From assembly GCF_033115175.1 (NCBI RefSeq), contig NC_084827.1, positions 148,235,701 through 148,299,700 of the forward strand: 64,000 nt of DNA, written 5' to 3'. This DNA is from Lepus europaeus (taxonomy: Eukaryota; Chordata; Mammalia; Lagomorpha; Leporidae). The notes below the pieces were generated by a model that did not search any database, had not been told where the DNA came from, and was given only the letters and a program-made list of their open reading frames with translations. The position numbers were made by a program, and so were the translations under genes. Shown here piece by piece: positions 45,086 to 56,060 of this stretch (position 1 is its first letter; every line of letters starts with the position of its first letter).

Positions 45086-45552
45086 TGTCTTTTATGACCT
45101 TGTCTAAATATGATCAGAGTCAGCAAACTTGGAAGGCTTCCATAGCCTTGGCAACTCATGACGACAGCCTAGGATGGTTACTGGCGCCATAAACTAGAGT
45201 GTCAATTTGTTGGGTCAACAACAGGAGCCACTGTGCACTTGCTCCTCATGTGGGATCTCTGTCCTTAATGTGCTGTACATTGTGATTTAATGCTATAACT
45301 AGTACTCAAATGGTATGTTTCACTTTGTGTTTCTATGTGGGTGCAAACTGTTGAAATCTTTATACTAAATTGATCTTCTGTATATAAAGAGAATTGAAAA
45401 TGAATCTTGATGCTAATGGAAGGGGAGAGGGAGCGGGAGAGGGGAGGGTTGCGGTGGGAGGGAAGTTATGGGAGGGGGAAGCCATTGTAATCCATAAGCT
45501 GTACACTGGAAATTTATATTCATTAAATAAAAGTTAAAAAAAATGAAAAAAA
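45086..45552 (+). mobile_element. L1 3' tail of the composite element
   Basis: Homology to ordinary L1 3' UTR begins at TTTATGACCTTGTCTAAATA and continues through CTTCCATAGCCTTGGCAACT, the G-rich polypurine tract (about 45416-45480) and ATTCATTAAATAAAAG to the A-rich end. L1 3' tails provide the polyadenylation signal, and the G-rich tract may aid ORF2p recruitment. It shares subtype variants with 6612-7033 and 30864-31332 and lacks the duplicated tail module of 7570-9344. Confidence 0.9.
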
Positions 45553-45888
45553 AAATCTGAAAATAGATCTACCACATGATCCAGCCATCCCAATCCTGGG
45601 AACTTACCCATTCCAAATGAAATCAGCATATGAAAAAGTTATCTGTACTCCCTGTGTTTATTGCAATCCACAATAGTTAAAATTTGGAACCAACCCTAAT
45701 GTCCATGAATTGATGTCTGGATAAAAAAAATGTGGTGTATATAATAGCTATCGAATACTCCACAGCCATAAAAATAATTAAATCACATCTTTTGCAACAA
45801 AATGGATGCAATTGGAAATCATTATTGTCCCAAAAAGACAAATATTATTATGTTTTCTCTGAAATGTAGTAGTTAATATAGAATACAG

Positions 45889-46209
45889 GGGCTGGTGTTG
45901 TGGTGTAGTGGGTTAAGCCGCCACCTGCAATACTGGCACCAGTTTCAAACCTGATTGCTCCACTTCTGATCCAGCTCCCTGCTAAAGCACCTGAGAAATC
46001 GGAGGAGGATGGCCTAAGTGTTTGGGCCCCTGCACCCATGTGGGAGACGTGGAAGAAACTCTTAGCTCGTAGCTTCAACCTGGCCCAACCCTGGCTGTTG
46101 TGGCCATTTGGGGAGTAAACGAGCAGATGGAAGATCTGTCTCTGTCTCTCCCTGTCTCTCTCTCTCTCTCTGTAACTCTGCTTTTCAAATGAATAAATAA
46201 ATCTCTTAA
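45889..46209 (+). repeat. CSINE in the old L1 3' UTR
   Basis: GGGGCTGGTGTTGTGGTGTA GTGGGTTAAGCCGCC head, TCCAGCTCCCTGCTAAAGC, a CT-rich end, TTCAAATGAATAAATAAATC. Flanks share AATATAGAATAC / AATATGTAGAACAC. Host L1 3' UTR resumes at 46210. Confidence 0.94.
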
Positions 46210-46525
46210 AAATATGTAGAACACAAAAATATTTATATGAATGAAAACAGACATTTGTGATTTGATTGTTGTTTTTAACCCTTGTTTATGTTCCTGTAGA
46301 ATGTGTTCTTTATAATTTTTATTTGTTGAATATTATGGCTAGTTGTGCGCTAAACCTATGATTATAGAGTGGCCTGAAATGTTGTATGTGCAAAAATTTA
46401 AGAAAAATAAAGGAGGGAAAGGGATTTAGGGATGGGAGAAATTATGTTTTTTTTAGAATTGTACCCATGAAATATATGAAATCTGTTCTCTTTAAATTAA
46501 TGAAAAAATTTTTAAAAAGGAAACA

Positions 46526-46937
46526 ATGCATCTTTTCTTAGGAATAATTTCCTTTACTATGAGATAACATTCTTCCTCATTTTTGATGTCAAAATTTATT
46601 TATTCCTACAAATATCATAGTGATAGGGTATAACATTTATTTATTTGAAATAAAACCTTGGCAATACCACAAATATTACCCATTAGAATTTGAAGTTGAA
46701 ATAGGAAAAATAAATAGCAGAAAGTTAGGAGTGAGGCCTCTCAAGAGGGATGCTGTGACTGTCATCCAGACTGTAATGCGGGAGTTGCACCGCTCTCAGA
46801 AACGGGTTGGGGAACTCCTGTTAGCATGATCCTCAACTGTTGCAAGAGTAGATGAAGTGGAAAGGTGGAAGGAGAGCAGTATGCAGAAATGGGGTGCACA
46901 ACACACAGTGCTTTGTTCAACTCAATACAGTAGTTCT
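46526..46937. other. Unique DNA, nothing recognised
   Basis: No repeat or gene that I can support between the old L1 end and the next CSINE. A 69-codon frame at 46620-46829 has no domain. Confidence 0.35.
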
Positions 46938-46950
46938 GAAAGCTGTTCAG

Positions 46951-47294
46951 GGAGCCAGTACTGTGGGGCAGCAGGTTAAAGCCCAGGCCTGCAGTGCCAG
47001 CATCCCATATGGGTACCATTTCAAGTCCTACTGCTCCACTTCTGATCCAGCTCCCTGCTAATGTGCCTGGGAAAGCAATGGAGGATGGCCAGAGTCCTTG
47101 AGTCCCTGCACCCACGTGGGAGACCCAGAAGGAGCTTCTGGCTCCTGGCTTCAGATTAGCTCCACTCCTGCCATTGCAGCCATTTCAGGAGTGTACCAGT
47201 GGATGGAAGACCTCTTTCCCTGTGGCTATCTCTACCTCTCTATGTAATTCTGTCTTTCAAATAAATAAAATAAATCTTTAAAAAAATAAAGAAA
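46951..47294 (+). repeat. CSINE
   Basis: GGAGCCAGTACTGTGGGGCA GCAGGTTAAAGCC head, CATCCCATATGGG, CTCCTGGCTTCAGATTAGC, TTTCAAATAAATAAAATAAATC tail. The target-site duplication is GAAAGCTGTTCAG / GAAAGCTGTTTAG (46938-46950, 47295-47307; one mismatch). Confidence 0.96.
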
Positions 47295-47307
47295 GAAAGC
47301 TGTTTAG

Positions 47308-47959
47308 TGCTTAGATGACCTCCACGTGGAGAATAAGATGAATTTTGTCTTTGGAATCCTATCTTCTCTTGAACCATCTATTAGAAAACTCATCAGTCAA
47401 GTGGTCAGAATAGGGAGCAGATCCCTGACTTCTCAAGTTGAGTACTGAAATAAGTTTGTATTAAAGTTGCTATGGAAACAGGTTGAGCTTGCTGCATACT
47501 TGTCTTTTATTCTGCTGAAATGGGAAAACAAGGCACCCTCCAGGATTAGGGGCTAGGCCTGGTATAGAAGTCAGATGGCTCACAGCTCCATTATCAGATA
47601 AAAGTTATTTGAGCCACATGAATCTTTCAGAGATAACTGAATATTTCTATGGATATTTTGTCATAACTATTTTTGTCCCAATCAATCACTTTCTCATGCT
47701 GTTAAATTAAAAAGAACAATTCTAAGCAAAGATTTTGAAGAAACATCTTAAGGATCATTCAGATGTGTTTGGATATGGGCCATGCATTAAAAATTGGAAA
47801 GATGGTGAGATTCAGAGTTATTGTTGAGGCCTAAGAATAGGTGATAAACAACAGTTTTGATGATGCTGTATCCCATTTTGAGCCTGACAACAGTAACTAA
47901 CATCAGCCACAACAAAAGGCTCTGCTTTCGGGTAGACAGGATCATGGAAACTAGAGGTA
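47308..47959. other. Unique DNA, nothing recognised
   Basis: No repeat or gene that I can support. Confidence 0.35.
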
Positions 47960-49290
47960 ATTGCAAGTAATTGCGTTGGTTTGAATTTCCCTACAAGCTA
48001 ATGCTGAACCAAGGATTTGAATGTAAGTAGTGTATTTGGCAGGCAATGGCAGGAAGCACAGTGAGAACGTGCTGAAGTGAGACGAAGAAAGCCAGAGAAA
48101 GTGGTCACTACGATGGACAACCTTGGGGCTTGGCCCTGGTGGTGACACTTCGAGGAACTATGTGGAACATGCCTCAGAACTTTCTCCTCATGGTACCTGG
48201 GTTTTTATCAGGTGTGGCAGCTGTGAGAATGCACATCACCACCCAACTACTACAGCGAGCAAACTGGCTGAGGTCCCAGAGCCCGTGCTTTGAAATCTGT
48301 TGCAGGGTGTGGGCTGGAGCCCCACCTTCCACAAGCTGCTCTCTGCCAGTGACTGAGTGGGGCTGGGATGCGACGGAAGACTCCTACCCGGGAGACGCAG
48401 GACTTCTTTTATGGTGCCTCCTGCTTTGCTGACAGTTTAGACTGCCTCAGGAATAGGTTAAATCCACCCAACCCTCTTTTCATCTGCTTTCTTAGACTTG
48501 CATACTGGTCTGATAGACCTTCCAGCCTTCCTGACCCTCTCCCTATTTCCTTTTGCATAGCATTGTCCCTGGGTGTTATTTGAAAATCAGAGTTACACAG
48601 AGAGAGGAGAGAGAGGAAAGGCAGAGAGAGAGGTCTTCCATCTGCTGGTTCACTTCCCAATCGGCTGCAATGGCCAGAGCTGCACCAATCTGAAGCCAAG
48701 AACCAGGAGCTCCCTCCAGGTCTCCCTTGTGGGTGCAGGGGCCCAAGCACTTGGCCCATCTTCTGCTTTCCCAGGACATAGCAGAGAGCTGGATCAGAAG
48801 TGGAGTAGCAGGGACTCAAACCAGCATCCATATGGGATGCCAGCACTGCAGGCGGAAGCCTCACCTGCTACTCAACAGCGCGGGCCCCCTGGGTGTCCTT
48901 TAATCACCTCTTACTGGCTGCTTCTCAGAATACCCAGCCTAACACATCCATCACCAATCATTCTTCCCTAGTGGAGGGTCACTCCTGGGAGCATTAACTC
49001 AGCAGCACTTCCAGTCTGCCCCATGCACTGGCTGCACATGCTCCTAGGACCACCAGATGTCCTCAGGTAGAGACACGTAGGAAGCCTCTACAAGGGAATT
49101 GTCAGCTAGCAGCTCCTGGTGAACATCTAGGCAGCGCATCCAGAGCTACCATGTCTGCTACTACCATTCTGACTTGGTTAGTTCTTGAGTGTGCACACAG
49201 AATGTGGTATTCTGTGACTATGATCGGGAGAGAAGGGGGCTTTAGGCAATGATATTCCCAGCCTCTGTTAGGAAAAATTAAAATCTTGCA
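47960..49290. other. Unexplained, locally GC-richer DNA split by a CSINE
   Basis: 47985-48110 is alignable by eye with 63830-63940 (shared words GTATTTGG and GAAGCACAGTGAG in the same order and spacing). This suggests an ancient dispersed repeat whose family I cannot name. 48130-48432 is open for 100 codons (plus strand) but has no domain, and 48890-49290 shows nothing recognisable. Confidence 0.35.
48577..48886 (-). repeat. CSINE
   Basis: Antisense C-repeat: TATTTGAAAATCAGAGTTAC, CATCTGCTGGTTCACTTCCC, GGGCCCAAGCACTTGGCCCATC, head end CAACAGCGCGGGCC. Target-site duplication CCCTGGGTGT at 48567-48576 and 48887-48896. Frames of 132 (plus) and 151 (minus) codons running through it are SINE-borne. 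Confidence 0.95.
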
Positions 49291-50954
49291 CAACTATCTG
49301 TTCTTCCTTCCCCAATGATCTTAAGTTGTATTTTGTTTCTTCCTGCTGCTTTCCTCATCCTTTTCCAGTTTGATTGGTTGTTATTGATTATGATGAGAGG
49401 TGCTGATGTTCAGAACATTTACATCTTCCAGTAACAAAAAGATAGAAAAGACTGAAGAGGAGCTTGGAGCAATGAGCCTTAGAGTAGATATTCAACAGTA
49501 TTTATTCTTGGTCTGCTTAAGTCCCCTGAGGATAAGGGACAGTATACACAATAGGTGAGCTGCTGAGGTCATATTCCTTGTGTGTTCAGAACCAGCTCAG
49601 AATGAGATAATTATATGAAAGCATGGTTGTAAACTATAAAGGGCAAAAAAAGTTACTATGAGATCTTGGCAACTCATTATTACCTGGTTCAGATGGGACA
49701 TGGGTCAAGGCAAATCCTTAGAAACAGGACACCTGCAAGGAGAAAAGCTTTCTAGATGCTGATTAGCTCATCCTATTGTACGTCCTTCCAAATGTGTATT
49801 CCACTCTATTAGCTTACTTTCAACATAACTTAAAACTGCTGCATTGTAGTCAGACAATAAAAGCAATTTTTAGCGATTGAGAAAACATTCTGGTCCATAT
49901 GTTCAATGACATGCCATTTATTGTAATTGTAGTGTCCATGAATGTTCTACATATAGTTGTAATTTAATGGAATCACTATTCTGCCTTTGGGATATAACAG
50001 TGCAGTTTTGTGTGTACCATTAAAAATACAATTGATAAGTTCTACAGTCTGACTTGGCTGCAAATGTAGAGAAATTATAGACATTGCATGATAAAAATGA
50101 AGGTACATGAAACTTCAAGAAAAAATGGAGAATCTACTTTTAAAAAAAATAGAAAAGGGAGAAAGAAAGTCAGGACAGTGACTGATCCAGCACCATGCAC
50201 TAATATATCTTTTATACTTTCTCTTCTTAAACTGAATAATAGAGGTAGGTCAGAATTTGCATTGGTGTGAATCACTCAGATGAAGAGATAGGAGGAAGAA
50301 GACACATATATTATCTGGTCAATTTTAACAGATACAGTTCAATTGCTCAATGGCTCATCTGTCTTTTCTGAGCCAGATTTGAACAAAGGTGACCCTCAGA
50401 ACTCGTTACAAGATCTTGTTATTTGAAAAACATTTTATTTTCTTGTATTTTCTTGAGACAGCCACAAAGATTAATGTCTAAAATAAACTCAGCTGTTGAA
50501 AAAATTTAAAGATACAATCAAAAAAGTAATTCAACATGTCCCCAATGCTTTTAACTCCAGTGATGAAATTCTAATCTGTAACAAACTTGGAAAAGAGTAA
50601 CAAAATACTCTTGAGTTTTTATACCTCCTTATATATGTCTTGGCTAACAATTTTAGCTTCAATTTCATCTAAGGCAAATTAAATTAAATGACACTAGAAT
50701 TCAGTAAGCATCTTCTTTCTCCCCTATCATCTGAAGGAATATAGGCAGCACAAATTAAAATATTAAAAATGACACAGCTTTATCAGAACAGTATAGTGTT
50801 ATTAAGGCAAAAGAGAAAAAATAAGGGGGAGGGAGATCTGTTCTTCATCTGAAATGTGAATTTTCTTAGCCTCACTAGTTTTAGCTGTAAAATGAGAGTT
50901 TTTAGCTACTTTGAACTCTAAAATACTATGTCTATATACAGTCACCTCTCTTGT
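49291..50954. other. Unique AT-rich DNA, nothing recognised
   Basis: No repeat or gene that I can support. Confidence 0.4.
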
Positions 50955-50969
50955 AATTAATTGCTTGTT

Positions 50970-50978
50970 TATTTTTTG

Positions 50979-51009
<31 letters not shown>

Positions 51010-51322
51010 GACAGGCAAAGTTAGACAGTGAGAGAGAGAGACAGACATAAAGGTCTTTCTTCCGTTGGTTCACCCTCCTAATGGCTGCCATGGCCAGCGC
51101 GCTGCGCCAATCTGAAGCCAGGAGCCAGGTGCTACCTCCTGGTCTCCCATGAGGGTGCAGGGCCCAAGCACTTGGGCCATCCTCCACTGCCTTCCCAGGC
51201 CACAGCAGAGAGCTGGACTGGAAGAGGAGCAACCGGGACTGATCCAGCGCCTCAGCCAGGACTAGAACCCGGTGTGCTGGTGCCGCAGGCAGAAGATTAG
51301 CCTAGTGAGCCACAGCACTGGC
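50970..51322 (-). repeat. CSINE2
   Basis: Antisense: (GTTT)n-like tail, TTTTTTTTTGACAGGCAAAG, GTTGGTTCACCCTCCTAATG, GCGCGCTGCGCC, GATTAGCCTAGTGAGCCACA head end. A perfect 15-bp target-site duplication AATTAATTGCTTGTT lies at 50955-50969 and 51323-51337. Confidence 0.97.
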
Positions 51323-51337
51323 AATTAATTGCTTGTT

Positions 51338-52194
51338 AACTTATCTGTCACATCACTAGACTTTTTTGTTCTTGCATCTATTCCATTATCTAGCGCATAA
51401 TGTGGACTCAATGTATATTCATTGACAGAATGGTCACATAAATAATCATAAATATCTCTGTAGTCATAAGGAGATGTTCACTAGGATGTAAGAACTGGCT
51501 AAAGTTGGTAACTTATCTGAACCATGGCTACAGAGGCCTAACAGGCCTATGACCTCAGGAAGAAGAATGAAAACACAAAGTAGAAGGCCTGTGTGGGTAC
51601 TAGATCCTTTCTTTGCATGTACAAAAAATTTAACTAACAGATGGCAAAATAACATAAGAATTGCAGGCTTCCATATTTTGAGAACAAAAATACTTCCTAC
51701 TGAATGAGTATAAATCCACAACAGTTTAAAATTTAGAAGACTAACTCACTCCATTGAATTCATCAAATATTTAGAAATAGTACAATGCTCCTTAGAAAAG
51801 GATACTCAGATGCTATGTCTTGAATATCTAATTAGATGTCTTGTTGTAACATGAGAATGTTGTGCTGTTTTGGAATAATAAATTGCTAATGAGCTGAGCA
51901 CCCCAGATGAGTTTCCAAATTTTTAAAATCTCTATGGAAAATGTCAAAGAATTCCCACAGGCTTATATATTGTAAACTAAGATAGGTATACCATCCATGT
52001 TCTAAATTAAAATATGTGGCCATATTTGGGAAGAACTTGTGAACTATAGAAATTTTGTCTTTGAACATCAATGTGGTAGCCTCATTATGTGATGCTAAAA
52101 AGTGACAAGAAGTACTATTGGAGTTATTCTCCCAAACCCAGTGCTGTGAAATCATTCTATTTATATTATAATGGTGGATACATTGTGCATTTTG
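51338..52194. other. Unique AT-rich DNA, nothing recognised
   Basis: No repeat or gene that I can support. Confidence 0.35.
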
Positions 52195-52435
52195 CTAAAC
52201 CTATAGAACACACACAAAGAGTGAATTCTAATATAAACTATAGACTTTAATTAATAATATATCATGATTGGCTTGCCAGTTGTCACAAACATGTCACACT
52301 AATGCAATAACATGCCAAAAAAGGGGAAACTGAGTGGGGGACAGTGGAAGTACATGAGAACTCTGTACTGCTGGCTCAATTTTCTGTCAATCTAAAACTG
52401 ATCTAAAAGTGGTCTATTAATTTAAACAAAATACA
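52195..52435 (+). repeat. Ancient L1M 3' UTR fragment
   Basis: Old L1 3' end words: ATAAACTATAGACTTTAATT AATAATATATC, GCCAGTTGTCACAAACATGT, GAGTGGGGGACAGTGG, ATGAGAACTCTGTACTG, and GCTCAATTTTCTGTCAATCT AAAACTGATCTAAAAG. This is the order of the 3' UTR of L1ME-like subfamilies. Confidence 0.7.
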
Positions 52436-53869
52436 ACTCTAGTTATTCTACCCAAAGCCAACTGAGCAGATTACAATGTCATCTGTGGGCAAAATTTTTA
52501 TCGTAAGTAGTAGATATACCCAGTGATGAAGATAATTAAGGATGGAGCATTTTGGTATAAAAAGTCCTTGACTAGTTGCAGGAGCTAGATATAGAATATA
52601 AGAAGTACCAACAAAGATTTGTACAAACCTTATGGAGAGCATTTTCATTTTGTACCTTATATTTAGTTAAACCAAATTCTACACAACTAAATGATGTACT
52701 AAGAAAAATATGCATTCAGTCCAGATCTTACTGGGTGATACTGGGAAGTCATATGACAACCAAGAATGTTAGAATAATGAAGCAAAATGTCACAGCAAAC
52801 AAGCACTAGAAGAAACCAAGGAGACGATCTGGGCCAGTCCCTCTTCTTTAGGCAGGGAAAACTAAGGCTCAAACATATATCTTCTGTGACATGAAAAGCT
52901 CCATGGAAAAAAAGAATTCAGCTCTGGTCAAATTACAGAGATACTCGAGCTATTTCCTGAGCAACAGATTAATACTTCACTTGTGAACACTGTGAAGTTT
53001 ATAGGCAATTGCTTTTCTCTCTTTCATTTGGCAGCAAGAAAGCTCTGCACCAGATCTGTGGCCCATTTCCAGCAAGCTTATGGGTTAAACCGAACTCCTG
53101 AGTAATCTTGCTTTCCTACTCATCTGTGGAAGTTTTTGACTTCTTGCTGTCTGGCTGTACTGAATATGAGGCAGATGACCTAAACAGTCCCTCCCTCAGC
53201 TCACCCTTTTACTCCCCTCACTACAATCAGGGAGAATGTGTGATTAAAATAAACATTTAGAAAAATGGGGACCAAATATTTTAGGATGATGCTGTACATC
53301 CTAAATGCCCCAGATGCAGATCTGTGTAACCATTCATCAAAATAAGGCAAGTGTTAATATCTTATAAACAGTAAGATCAGAATGCTATTGATTGAAGAAT
53401 ACTCATTTTTCTAGAAATTAAACAAGTATGCATGTTTGTCACAGTTAGTATACAAGATGATCTAGTGTGTATTGAAGTAAAATGGTGTAATTCTTATTTT
53501 TAGGTAGTGTTTATTTGGGTTCTACTAGTAAGTTAATATGAAGATGACCATAGCAACACCCTGTGATCAATATGTCAATACTCTGGTGTCATAGAGGTTT
53601 CATGAGGAATTCTGAGTAGGAGTTCCACAATCCATTTCTTACTGCTATTGACATGTGCTGGTTTATTCTCAAGCTCTCACAAAAGGGACAATTCTTATGC
53701 TATACCTATTTCCCTGAACATCGACAAAGAAAGGATCCAGTGGCAAGGGGACCAAACATCTGGGTAGGGAATTCAGAGAAGAAGAGCTCCAAATGGTAGC
53801 AGATATATAAAAGAAACTCTAAGTTACAAAACAAGTCAGGGAAATGAAAATTAAATTAACAACAAGAAA
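52436..53869. other. Unique DNA, nothing recognised
   Basis: No repeat or gene that I can support. Confidence 0.4.
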
Positions 53870-54300
53870 GGTTGCATTGGTTTGACAAAAAAATAAAAAG
53901 AGTCATTACACCTTGGGCAAAAGAGATTGTTGTGCATTGCAAGAGGAAATGAGAACCATTACTGGCAAGAAACAGGAAACTATGTATAATATGATTCCAT
54001 ATTCATAAACCAATACCAAAATCCCCCTCTGTGCATCTGGATATATACAGTGCATATGTGTTTAGATGTATATGAGCATGGAAAGACATATGGAAGGATA
54101 TGTGTATTGGATTGTTAACATGGAAAATCTTTTGGGGGTAAGGAGGTTTAATGTGGATAGGGTAGGAAGGAGGAGAAGGAAAATCCAAAAAAAATTTTTT
54201 TGAGAAAATAAAAGGCTGCACTAAAAGCAGTATGCATATCATGAACACATTTTTAATTGTGTGTACTTTTATATAAAAACAAATAAAAGTAAATTAAAAC
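53870..54300 (+). repeat. Possible ancient L1M fragment
   Basis: Weak similarity to an old L1 C-terminal and 3' UTR stretch: TATGTATAATATGATTCCAT, then TGGAAGGATATGTGTATTGG ATTGTTAACATGG. No frame is retained. An A-rich 3' region with AATAAAAG follows. The assignment is tentative. Confidence 0.4.
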
Positions 54301-54841
54301 TTTCAGACAGCTCAATGTATATTTGTTTTGTAGAACTATCAGCAAGGTGGTATCCAGGAACAGAATAGCTTATTTTTCTATCAGTTAATCCCAACCAAAA
54401 GCTTTCTTCCAGGAAACTGACATTCCCCCTCTCTCATCCAACACCCTCAAAGGCAGGCTAGACCCTCACCTGCGTTGCATATGCATTGTATAAAACATTC
54501 AGTCCTTTTGGGATCATGTTTGAGATATGAATAAAGAAGTCCATGAGTAGTTCAGGCCACAAGGATAACCAAAGAAAAACACCCAAATTGGGTTCAAATG
54601 CCATTGAATTATAGTGGTAAAGAGATTCTGAGTTTTGCAGTCTTACCTCCCATGAGGGGAAATCAAGTTTTCTAGAACTCTGTTGAGTGTTAGCAACATT
54701 TCATCCTGTGTACTTCATGTACTTCAGTGCTCGCAGTAACAGGAACCGCCTAGAACTGCTATCAGTGATTCTAGTTCTGCCCCATGGAATAAAGCAAAAT
54801 GCATCCTCTCCCACTTCTGGACTATAATGTTGCAACGTTAG
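54301..54841. other. Unique DNA, nothing recognised
   Basis: No repeat or gene that I can support. Confidence 0.35.
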
Positions 54842-54851
54842 AAGAACACTG

Positions 54852-55183
54852 GTCTGGTCGGCGCTGCGGCTCAATAGGCTAATCCTCCGCCTGAGGCGCC
54901 GGCACACCCCGTTCTGTCCCGATCACTCCTCTTCCTGTCCAGCAATCTGCTGTGGCCCGGGAGTGCAGTGGAGGATGGCCCAAGTGCTTGGGCTCTGCAC
55001 CCACATGGGAGACCAGGAGGAAGCACCTGGCTCCTGGCTTCAGATCAACGCGGTGAGCTGGCCGCAGCGTGCTTGCCCAAGCAGCGGCCACTGGGGGGTG
55101 AACCAATGGAAAAAGGAGGACCTTTTCCTCTGTCTCTCTCTCTCTCACTGTCCACTCTGCCTGTCAAAAAAAAAAAAAAAAAA
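54852..55183 (+). repeat. CSINE2
   Basis: GTCTGGTCGGCGCTGCGGCT CAATAGGCTAATCC head, GCCCAAGTGCTTGGGCTCTG, CCGCAGCGTGCTTGCCC, a CT-rich end and an A-run of about 20. Target-site duplication AAGAACACTG at 54842-54851 and 55184-55193. It contains an unusual A-box-to-B-box shortening (CCCGTTCTGTCCCGATCACT: roughly 20 bases of the usual body are missing). Confidence 0.96.
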
Positions 55184-55594
55184 AAGAACACTGAGGTTCT
55201 TCCTTGATGCTTCATTGGTATTGTTTCAAGCCTCCCACACTCCCCAGAATCATGGGTACCTCCTCTTGAAGCAAACCAGCTATCAATGTGCTCCTTCAAA
55301 TGGGATTCTCAGAATGGAACTAGGTTTCCAGATGTGGTTGGATGTGTCCAGAAAACACCAAGGGCAAGGTGAATCAGGGACAACACAAATGTCAGCTTCT
55401 TAAACAAATCACATTGTTAGCTCAACTTGAAGTTGTGATAAGTTCCAGTCATTTTGAAATTTGAAACTGCTCCCTATTATAGTAGAGCTCATGCAATTGA
55501 TTTTCAGTGTCTGCAGTGGTATCTGTTTCTTACTTTTTCTTATTGACATTGTCCTAGAATCCCGAAATTGTGATCACTTCATATAGCAGTTTTG

Positions 55595-56060
55595 CTGTGT
55601 TATATTAACTAGTACATTGCTGCATAAGAAATCACTCCAAATCTTGGCAGCTTGAGGCAACAATGAACATTTATAGCCTCACATAGTTTCTGAGGTAAGG
55701 AATTTGAAAACAGCCTACCTGGTTGGTTCTGGTTCAGGATATTTCATGAGGCTGTAGTCAAGATTTGGCCAAAGGCTTAGTCATTTGAGGATCTCACTGG
55801 GCTGGAAGATCTGCCTCCAAGGTGGCTCACTCATGTGGCAGGTAAGTTGCTGATGATTGTTGACAGGAATCCTTGGGTGTCATGGTCTTCTCATAGGGCT
55901 GGCTGAGAGTCCTCCCAGAGATGGCTGACCTTCCCCAGTTTGATGAACCAAGAAGAAGCACAAGGAGGAAGCTGCAATCCCTTCGATTTGTTGCAGAAGT
56001 CACACAGTTACTTCTGCCAAGTTCTATAGAGGGAATTTGAATGAAGATGCATCAAAGAAC
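55595..56060. repeat. Ancient interspersed repeat, class uncertain
   Basis: The stretch has the look of an old mammalian repeat that begins with ATTGCTGCATAAGAAATCAC TCCAAATCTTGGCAGC and continues through CTCACTGGGCTGGAAGATC, TCACTCATGTGGCAGG and AGTCACACAGTTACTTCTGCC. This order is familiar from medium-reiterated (MER) repeats, but I cannot assign it to LTR or DNA class. Confidence 0.4.

Larger units (their letters stand above)
40433..45552 (+). mobile_element. Composite HAL1-like L1/ERV-gag element, copy B (5.1 kb, TSD-flanked)
   Basis: A single insertion into old L1 ORF2, flanked by the 13-bp repeat AAATCTGAAAATA (40420-40432, 45553-45565). It has four parts in order: an L1-type 5' UTR (40433-41356), L1 ORF1 (41357-42393, decayed), about 2.65 kb without any ORF2 feature (about 42430-45085) whose distal third holds an ERV gag remnant, and an L1 3' tail with poly-A (about 45086-45552). 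Half-L1 (HAL1) elements, which keep ORF1 and lack ORF2, are known in mammals. Carriage of retroviral gag is what sets this one apart. It would depend on L1 ORF2p supplied in trans. Copy A shows the gag part and tail moved together on another occasion. Confidence 0.88.
36206..45870 (+). pseudogene. L1 ORF2 (reverse transcriptase) remnant, interrupted
   Basis: L1 ORF2p is an endonuclease/reverse transcriptase that carries out target-primed reverse transcription. Recognisable stages are the pre-RT region (about 36206-37080), RT fingers/palm words such as the [19 protein letters not shown] at about 37133-37160, and the catalytic FADD box at 38150-38161 within a 92-codon open stretch (37991-38266, partly SINE-derived at its start). 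The C-terminal coding region lies at 39000-39341, 40254-40432 and 45566-45870. Many frameshifts and stops plus five insertions make it non-functional. Its age exceeds all elements nested in it. Confidence 0.92.
36205..46525 (+). mobile_element. Old L1 (ORF2 part and 3' UTR) broken by at least five insertions
   Basis: Host L1 segments in order: 36205-36335, 36700-37674, 38027-39341, 40254-40432, 45566-45888 and 46210-46525. They run from the central part of ORF2 through its C-terminus into an old-type 3' UTR ending in an A-rich region. Between them sit a CSINE2, an antisense CSINE2, a CSINE plus CSINE-L1 chimera, the composite element, and another CSINE. The 5' UTR, ORF1 and endonuclease region are absent. 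No host target-site duplication was found. Confidence 0.9.

Noticed and set aside
29607..45552. Large inverted segmental duplication between 29.6-31 kb and 43.8-45.1 kb
   Set aside because: Homology stops exactly at element borders, each copy has a different TSD, and the last 470 bp are in the same orientation. Two retrotranspositions explain this better.
48409..48971. 151-codon (minus) and 132-codon (plus) frames
   Set aside because: Both overlap the TSD-flanked CSINE at 48577-48886. CSINEs commonly hold chance frames of this size on both strands.
54963..55403. 146-codon frame
   Set aside because: The first two thirds are CSINE2 including its poly-A (poly-lysine). The rest has no domain.
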